The position numbers and the translations under genes are program-made. Shown here piece by piece: positions 9,001-12,923 of a DNA stretch of 12,923 bases (position 1 is its first letter; each line of letters starts with the position of its first letter). Where the stretch lies: the NCBI GenBank assembly GCA_937916415.1, contig CALGGH010000178.1:1-12923 (forward strand), read 5' to 3'. Under the pieces are notes generated by a model that was not told the DNA's origin, made no database searches, and worked only from the letters and a program-made list of their open reading frames with translations. The stretch comes from an uncultured Lachnospiraceae bacterium. GTDB taxonomy: Bacteria; Bacillota; Clostridia; Lachnospirales; Lachnospiraceae.

Positions 9001-10558
9001 GCGGATTGGTAACCTGGGCAAACTGCTGCTTGAAATACCAAAACAGCAGCTGGTGATGCTCCGAAAGAACCGCCAGCGGCACGTCATGTCCCATGGACAC
9101 CGTCCGCTCGACGCCCTCCATGGCCATGTAGAGAATGTCATTCTTGACCTCCTCGTAGGTGTATCCAAAAACCTTGTACAGCCTGTCCCTGTCACTCTGA
9201 TCCTCAGACGGAACCTTGTGATTGGGTATGTGCAGGTCAGCCAGGCGTATCAGATGCGCATCCAGCCACTCTCCATAGGGGCGCCTGTTCGCATAGAATT
9301 CCTTGCATTCCTCATCTGAGATGATCCTCTGTTGGGCAGTGTCAACTAACAGGATGCGTCCGGGCTGCAGCCGCGACTTCGTTACGATCTTGTCCGCAGG
9401 TATGGGCAGAACGCCCACCTCGGATGAGAGTATCAGCCTGTTGTCGTCGGTGACGTAGTACCTGGACGGACGCAGTCCGTTGCGGTCCAGCGTGGCGCCG
9501 AACACGTCTCCGTCCGTAAAAAGCAGGGCCGCCGGCCCGTCCCAGGGCTCCATCATGGTGGCATGATAATGATAAAAATCCTTTTTTTTCTCACTCATAA
9601 ACCTGTTGTATTTCCAGGGCTCGGGAACGAGGGTCATGATGGCGAGCGGCAGGTCCATGCCGTTCATGTACATGAATTCAAGCGTATTGTCCAGCATGGC
9701 GGAATCCGACCCGCTGGCCGAGATCACCGGGTATATCTTGCCCATGTCCTCGGAAAGCACCGGACTGGTCATCGTCTCCTCCCTGGCCAGCATCCTGTCC
9801 GAATTGCCCCTGATCGTATTGATCTCGCCGTTATGTGCCAAAAACCTGTATGGGTGTGCCCTGTCCCAGCTCGGGTTGGTATTCGTGGAAAACCGGGAAT
9901 GGACCAAGGCTATCGCGGATTCGTATCCTTCACACTGCAGGTCAGGATAGAACCTGCGCAGCTGGCCCACCAGAAACATGCCCTTATAGACGATGGTTCT
10001 GGAAGAAAGGGAACAAACATAGGTATCCTCCGCGCTCTGTTCAAATTCACGCCTGATGACGTACAGCTTCCGGTCAAATTCAATTCCACGCGATAACGAT
10101 TCGGGTCTTTCAAAAAAGCACTGCATGATGCAGGGCATGGTATCGACCGCCGGCTGACCCAGGACTTCGGGACAGGTCGGAACCTGCCTCCATCCGAGGA
10201 ACTTCACTCCCTCCTTGACGGATATGACCTCCAGCATGCGGCAGACAAAAGTCCTCTTGAGGTCATCGGTCGGCAGGAACATCATGCCGATGCCGTAATC
10301 CCTGGCATCTCCCAATTCGATGCCGCATTTCGCCGCTGCATCCTTAAAAAATCCGTGCGATATCTGAACCAGGATGCCGACTCCGTCTCCTACCTGACCG
10401 GTTGCGTCCTTGCCGGCACGATGCTCCAGTTTCTCGACTATGTGCAGCGCGTCGTCCAGCACCGAATGATCGGCACGTCCGTCAATGTTTACCACGGCGC
10501 CTATGCCGCAGGCGTCATGATCACGGTCATATGCAAGTGATTTGTTCTGATTTTTCAT
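6032..10558 (-). CDS. gltB: Glutamate synthase [NADPH] large subunit
   Basis: GltB transfers the amide nitrogen of glutamine to 2-oxoglutarate, making two glutamates with reducing power from GltD. The 1508-residue length is normal. A short propeptide (residues 1-16) precedes Cys17 in DACGIGAVVNIDG, the expected N-terminal nucleophile of a class II amidotransferase after processing; that domain runs to about residue 430 and includes HSRFSTNTNPSWDRAHPYRF and HNGEINTIRGN. The FMN/2-oxoglutarate synthase region includes KPGEGGNLPGQK (near 948) and SGYDGGTGAAPGSS (near 1035). Cys1112, Cys1118 and Cys1123 in CMMMRVCSKDTCPVG are the 3Fe-4S ligands. The C-terminal GXGXG helix domain begins near 1270 (TGGGGQSFGAF) and contains GNVALYGAT and GGIAYVLD. 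The ATG at 10558 is preceded by GAGGTGA. It heads gltB-gltD-pyrG-carA-carB, behind a strong promoter, an operator-like palindrome and a long leader hairpin. All catalytic elements appear intact. Confidence 0.98.
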   Translation of the reverse strand: MKNQNKSLAYDRDHDACGIGAVVNIDGRADHSVLDDALHIVEKLEHRAGKDATGQVGDGVGILVQISHGFFKDAAAKCGIELGDARDYGIGMMFLPTDDLKRTFVCRMLEVISVKEGVKFLGWRQVPTCPEVLGQPAVDTMPCIMQCFFERPESLSRGIEFDRKLYVIRREFEQSAEDTYVCSLSSRTIVYKGMFLVGQLRRFYPDLQCEGYESAIALVHSRFSTNTNPSWDRAHPYRFLAHNGEINTIRGNSDRMLAREETMTSPVLSEDMGKIYPVISASGSDSAMLDNTLEFMYMNGMDLPLAIMTLVPEPWKYNRFMSEKKKDFYHYHATMMEPWDGPAALLFTDGDVFGATLDRNGLRPSRYYVTDDNRLILSSEVGVLPIPADKIVTKSRLQPGRILLVDTAQQRIISDEECKEFYANRRPYGEWLDAHLIRLADLHIPNHKVPSEDQSDRDRLYKVFGYTYEEVKNDILYMAMEGVERTVSMGHDVPLAVLSEHHQLLFWYFKQQFAQVTNPPIDSLREKIVTDTTVYIGSDGDLLNEKSDNCTVLEVNNPILTGVDLMKIRSLDQKGFKSDTVSLLYYKHTSLERAVEQLYVSVDRAVSKGANVIILSDRGVDENHVPIPSLLAVSAVEQHLVRTRKRTAVSLILESGEIRDVHQAACVLGFGARAVNPYLAHECIGELMDIGLLDKDYHTAVDDYDEALLRGVVKIAAKMGISTIQSYQSARIFEAVGLSGEVIDKFFEGTLSRVGGVGIRQIEEGIAFRHDHAFDPLGLPVDASLDSTGFHNLRSGEDKEDHMYNPTAIILLQQAVRNGDYQRFKEYTALVDDSAHPHTLRGLLEFVPAGDAVSIDEVEPASEIVKRFQVGAMSYGSLSQEAHETIAMAMNRLGGKSNTGEGGESPDRFGTERNSAVKQVASGRFGVTGRYLLSAQEIQIKMAQGAKPGEGGNLPGQKVYPWVAGTRHSTPGVQLISPPPHHDIYSIEDLAQLIYDLKNANRRARISVKLVSEAGVGTIASGVAKAGAQVVLISGYDGGTGAAPGSSIHSAGLPWELGVAETHQALIKNGLRTRVRIETDGKLMSGRDVAIAALLGAEEYGFATAPLVSLGCMMMRVCSKDTCPVGIATQNKRLRERFKGRPEHVMNFMTFIAEELREIMASLGFKTVDEMIGRTDCLRKREAQIHSRAASVDLDLLLNAGVDAGLARQKYDPADAYDFHLEKTLDESVLLPWFEENRDVSGTCSIDVHVDSTDRTFGTILGSVIAEDGREFQEDRFTVNCTGGGGQSFGAFIPEGLTLRLRGDANDGFGKGLSGGKLIVTPPEGSRFDASDNVIVGNVALYGATSGKAYICGMAGERFCVRNSGATAVAEGCGDHGLEYMTGGRAVILGDTGKNFAAGMSGGIAYVLDSEHALYRKINKDMVELIDVTEKYDVEELKNILTDYYGETGSQKAGSILESFEDHIGDFKKVVPTDYQKIISAIARFEEQGISPEAAELEAFKEVTGSVI

Positions 10559-10573
10559 AATGTCACCTCACGA

Positions 10574-10630
10574 AACAAAGGCGTCCATCAGAAACGGAGT
10601 CTCTCTCCGTATCTGATGAACGCCTTTGTT
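10574..10630 (-). promoter_or_regulatory. 57-base near-perfect hairpin at the 5' end of the gltB leader
   Basis: Two 26-base arms (10630-10605 and 10599-10574 in message direction) pair with one G-U wobble and one U-U mismatch around the 5-base loop AGAGA. The outer arms read AACAAAGGCG and CGCCTTTGTT. The predicted transcription start lies at about 10630-10635, so the hairpin would begin at or within a few bases of the 5' end of the message; it ends 15 bases before the gltB start codon, just upstream of the GAGGTGA ribosome site. The descending arm ends CCUUUGUUU, a mediocre U-tract, so it could act as an attenuator, as a bidirectional terminator for trpEG read-through, or as a 5' stabilising stem. 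I recognise no described riboswitch class. Confidence 0.75.
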
Positions 10631-10641
10631 CATCTCATTAT

Positions 10642-10661
10642 ATTGTATACAAGTATACTAT
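10642..10661. promoter_or_regulatory. Palindromic operator-like site inside the gltB promoter
   Basis: ATTGTATAC-AA-GTATACTAT on the plus strand is an inverted repeat matching 8 of 9 arm positions; within it TTGTATACAA (10643-10652) is a perfect 10-bp palindrome and GTATAC occurs twice. It covers the spacer between the -35 and -10 boxes, a position suited to repression. The core resembles operators of GntR-family regulators (G-T-N-A-C type half sites), which is inference; the regulator is not in this window. Confidence 0.6.
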
Positions 10662-10669
10662 TTTGTCAA
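10642..10669 (-). promoter_or_regulatory. Promoter of the gltBD-pyrG-carAB unit
   Basis: Read on the minus strand, a perfect -35 box TTGACA (10669-10664) is followed after 16 bases by TACAAT (10647-10642). A consensus TATAAT overlaps just downstream at 10642-10637 but would be 21 bases from the -35 box. Transcription would start near 10630-10635. It lies in the trpG-gltB gap, facing gltB. Confidence 0.75.
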
Positions 10670-10720
10670 TAGTTTTTTGATGCCTCCCCGGCATGACGCC
10701 ATGTTCCCGCATATTTAGGG

Positions 10721-10743
10721 AAATGCTGAATTAATCAGCATTT
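10721..10743. terminator. Weak inverted repeat spanning the trpG stop codon
   Basis: AAATGCTGA and TCAGCATTT form a perfect 9-bp A/T-rich stem with a 5-base loop; the trpG TGA lies within it. No U-run follows on the minus strand, so it is at best a weak terminator or an end-protecting hairpin for the trpEG message. The rest of the intergenic region up to the gltB promoter (10671-10720) shows no recognisable element. Confidence 0.3.
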
Positions 10744-11301
10744 ACTTAGGAAATTAGCAAGCATTTGCTTGCCGTCGGGCGTCATGATGGATTCCGGATG
10801 GAACTGTACGCCGTAAATCGGATACTCCCCGTGCCGGACGGCCATCACCTCGCCATCCGTGGTCACGGCGGTTATCACCAGCTCATCAGGAATGGTATCC
10901 GCATCCGCGGCCAGGGAATGGTACCGGGCGACCTTTGCCACCTCAGGACAGCCCTCAAACAGCGGGCATTCGCGGTCAAACCTTACGTCCGACTGCTTGC
11001 CGTGCATGAGCTCCCTGGCATAGGTGATGGTCGCGCCGAAGGCAGCGCATATCGCCTGATGCCCCAGACACACTCCCAGGATCGGCACGTCATGAATGAG
11101 CCTTACCACGTCAATGATGACTCCCGCTTCCTCGGGCCTCCCCGGTCCCGGGGAAAGAATGATCCGTTCGGGATTCATCTCCCGTATCTGACCTGCGGTC
11201 ATCTCATCGTTGCGTATCACCCTGACGTCCGGATCCAATTCTCCGACGAGCTGAAAAAGGTTATAAGAAAAACTGTCATAGTTATCGATCAAAAGGATCA
11301 T
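10735..11301 (-). CDS. trpG: Anthranilate synthase glutaminase subunit (component II)
   Basis: TrpG supplies ammonia from glutamine to TrpE for anthranilate synthesis, the first step to tryptophan. It is a stand-alone class I amidotransferase of 188 residues, the usual length. It starts MILLIDNYDSFSYNL, has the oxyanion motif LSPGPGRPEEAG near 49-60, nucleophile Cys78 in ILGVCLGHQAI, HGKQSDV near 100-106, and the His168/Glu170 pair in VQFHPESI, so the triad is complete. The ATG overlaps the trpE stop by four bases (ATGA), with AGGAG upstream inside trpE, indicating translational coupling. Sequence alone cannot exclude a second role as PabA in folate synthesis, which TrpG proteins of several Firmicutes perform; I see no second copy here. 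trpD, trpC, trpF, trpB and trpA do not follow: the next gene is gltB, behind its own promoter. Confidence 0.95.
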   Translation of the reverse strand: MILLIDNYDSFSYNLFQLVGELDPDVRVIRNDEMTAGQIREMNPERIILSPGPGRPEEAGVIIDVVRLIHDVPILGVCLGHQAICAAFGATITYARELMHGKQSDVRFDRECPLFEGCPEVAKVARYHSLAADADTIPDELVITAVTTDGEVMAVRHGEYPIYGVQFHPESIMTPDGKQMLANFLSKC

Positions 11302-12764
11302 ATTTCGTTCTCCTGTGCAAGCTTAAGCGCCTTCAATGAAGCCTTGGCTTTGTTGAGGCATTCCTCATATTCTTTTTCGGGAACCGAGTCGGCCACGATG
11401 CCCGCTCCGCTCCTGACGAAAACCTTGCCGTTTTTCTTATAGGCGATCCTGATCGCGATGCAGGTATCCATGTTTCCCGTAAAATCAACGTATCCGATGG
11501 CACCGCCGTAGATGCCGCGTTTGTTGTTTTCCAGTTCGCCTATCAGCTGACAGGCCCTGATCTTGGGCGCTCCGGACAGGGTTCCCGCGGGCAGCACCGC
11601 TCCGATCGCATCCAAGGCGTCACAATCCTCCCTGATCTCTCCCCGCACGGTAGAACCGATGTGCATTACGTGGGAAAACCGCTCGATCGAATGCAGCTTT
11701 TCAACCCGTACGGTCCCGAACCTGCTGATCCTGCCCAGGTCGTTTCTGCCCAGATCCACGAGCATGTTGTGTTCCGCCAGTTCCTTTTCGTCCGCCAGCA
11801 GTTCCGCTTCGAGCGCCATGTCTTCCTCATCGGTACGTCCCCTGGGCCTGGTACCGGCCAGCGGAAAGGTGTGGAGCACACCGTTCTCGAGCTTGACGAG
11901 CGTTTCGGGAGAAGCGCCGGCCACCTCGACGTCAGTGCCCGCGAAATAAAACATGTACGGGGACGGGTTAATGGTGCGCAGCACACGGTACGTATTAAAC
12001 AGGCTTCCCTCAAACGGCGCGGATAAACGGTTTGAAAGCACGATCTGGAAAATGTCGCCCTCCCGGACGTAATGCCTGGCCTTCTCCACCATTTCACAGA
12101 ACCGTTCCTTGTCAAACAGCGGCGTGACCTCACCAAGCAGCCTGCCTCCCGGCTCCTGCTTTTTGTCTCCATTGCGCAGCAGGTCGGCGAGCTGTCCTAA
12201 GTCCATGACTGCCTTGTTATATGCGACGTCCACGTCCTCCAGGGAAATGTTGACGATGAGCACGATTTTTTGTCTGAGATTGTCAAAGGCTATGACCTTG
12301 TCAAAGAGCATCAGGTCGACGTCCTTGAAATTCTCGCTGTCCTCCACGTCACATTTTACGGATGGTTCGGCATATCCCAGATAATCATAGGAAAAATAAC
12401 CGACAAGGCCTCCGGTGAACGACGGAAGACATTCAAAACGGGGGCTTTTGTGGTCAGCAAGTATCTGACGCAGATAGAAAGCCGGATCGTCGGTACGTAT
12501 CACGGTATTGCCGATCTTCATCTCACCGTCCCGGCACGTAATCTCCATTTTGGGATCAAATCCGAGAAACGTATATCTACCCCAGGTTTCACTGGCCTGT
12601 GCGGACTCCAGCATGTAACAGTGCGTCGACACGTTTTTCAATATTCTCATGCATTCTATGGGAGTCGTAAAATCCGAAAGGATCTCACGGCTGACCGGCA
12701 GCACCTTATACTCTCCCGTCGAGGCTATCCTGCGGGCCTCCTCCAGGGCTGGCATTAATTCCAT
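11298..12764 (-). CDS. trpE: Anthranilate synthase component I
   Basis: TrpE converts chorismate plus ammonia from TrpG to anthranilate. From the ATG at 12764 it is 488 residues. The N-terminal region carries YKVLPVSREILSDFTTPIE and MLESAQ at 51-56, the equivalent of the LLES element that binds feedback-inhibiting tryptophan in family members, followed by WGRYTFLGFDP. The chorismate-binding domain fills the C-terminal half, with FPLAGTRPRG (Ala303 where aminodeoxychorismate synthase PabB has Lys), DLGRNDLG, GTLSGAPK at 394-401, and GYVDFTGNMDTCIAIR. The Ala at the PabB lysine position favours anthranilate synthase over PabB. The chosen ATG has GGAGG eight bases upstream; an in-frame TTG at 12791 would add nine residues but lies upstream of that ribosome site. 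A promoter-like pair sits about 60 bases upstream, and the leader is too short for a T-box or classical leader-peptide attenuator. Confidence 0.96.
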   Translation of the reverse strand: MELMPALEEARRIASTGEYKVLPVSREILSDFTTPIECMRILKNVSTHCYMLESAQASETWGRYTFLGFDPKMEITCRDGEMKIGNTVIRTDDPAFYLRQILADHKSPRFECLPSFTGGLVGYFSYDYLGYAEPSVKCDVEDSENFKDVDLMLFDKVIAFDNLRQKIVLIVNISLEDVDVAYNKAVMDLGQLADLLRNGDKKQEPGGRLLGEVTPLFDKERFCEMVEKARHYVREGDIFQIVLSNRLSAPFEGSLFNTYRVLRTINPSPYMFYFAGTDVEVAGASPETLVKLENGVLHTFPLAGTRPRGRTDEEDMALEAELLADEKELAEHNMLVDLGRNDLGRISRFGTVRVEKLHSIERFSHVMHIGSTVRGEIREDCDALDAIGAVLPAGTLSGAPKIRACQLIGELENNKRGIYGGAIGYVDFTGNMDTCIAIRIAYKKNGKVFVRSGAGIVADSVPEKEYEECLNKAKASLKALKLAQENEI

Positions 12765-12772
12765 TTCTACAA

Positions 12773-12777
12773 CCTCC
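12773..12777 (-). promoter_or_regulatory. Ribosome binding site deciding the trpE start
   Basis: GGAGG eight bases before the ATG at 12764. It lies downstream of the alternative TTG at 12791, so the shorter protein is preferred. Confidence 0.7.
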
Positions 12778-12820
12778 GCCTGTGCAAACAATCTGAAATT
12801 ATTTTATGTCATTTTGATAT

Positions 12821-12849
12821 AGTTTAGGCGTAAAAGCATCTCATTGCAA
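12821..12849 (-). promoter_or_regulatory. Candidate promoter of trpEG
   Basis: On the minus strand TTGCAA (12849-12844) and TAAACT (12826-12821) are separated by 17 bases, giving a start near 12814 and a leader of about 50 bases. Both boxes deviate moderately from consensus. Farther upstream (12850-12923) I see no terminator, riboswitch or RNA gene, only a frame open to the window edge. Confidence 0.5.
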
Positions 12850-12923
12850 GAAAAATCGAATCGGCACGTCGTGAGTTGCCAGGCTGCCATGCGTGAACCG
12901 TACTGAATGACGCGGCAGACCCC

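Noticed and set aside
10574..10630. ANTAR-responsive two-hairpin element or known riboswitch
   Set aside because: There is a single hairpin with a 5-base loop, not two short hairpins with hexaloops of the A-N-N-G type, and no aptamer core that I recognise.
10681..10700. Short ATGCC/GGCAT dyad near the T-run upstream of the gltB promoter, as a trpG terminator
   Set aside because: The stem is only 5 bp and the T-run is on the plus strand, so in trpG direction it is followed by A residues, not U.
12765..12923. T-box or tryptophan leader-peptide attenuator before trpE
   Set aside because: No AGGGTGGNACCGCG-like T-box core, no run of Trp codons and no terminator hairpin in the visible leader; a more distant element beyond the window remains possible.

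Overview
This window is a compact stretch of nitrogen, nucleotide and amino-acid housekeeping metabolism in which every recognisable gene lies on the minus strand. Protein sequences, strong GGAGG-type ribosome sites, Bacillus/Clostridium-style promoters, a GltB of about 1500 residues and a separate FAD-type GltD point to a Firmicute, most likely a Clostridia/Lachnospiraceae relative of moderate GC content with frequent AGG (Arg) codons. The family-level assignment is inference.

In transcription order (right to left): a short promoter region (12765-12923); trpE and trpG overlapping by ATGA (12764-10735), the two anthranilate synthase subunits; a 176-base intergenic region (10559-10734) holding a strong promoter, a palindromic operator-like site between its -35 and -10 boxes and a 57-base near-perfect hairpin at the predicted 5' end of the message; gltB and gltD (10558-4530), the two glutamate synthase subunits; pyrG (4461-2857), CTP synthase; carA (2803-1724), the small subunit of carbamoyl-phosphate synthase; a 114-base spacer filled by three 36-bp tandem dyad-containing repeats; and the first 536 codons of carB (1609-1), cut by the window edge.

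The common thread is glutamine. TrpG, GltB, PyrG and CarA are all glutamine amidotransferases, so glutamine amide nitrogen is directed to anthranilate, glutamate, CTP and carbamoyl phosphate. gltB-gltD-pyrG-carA-carB looks like one transcription unit with short gaps and no internal promoter or terminator that I could recognise, which would put pyrimidine and arginine precursor supply under the control of the gltB promoter.

I see no mobile element, CRISPR array, tRNA/rRNA, defence system or evidently novel protein family. The noteworthy features are regulatory and structural: the gltB leader, the carA-carB repeat array, and the gene arrangement itself.
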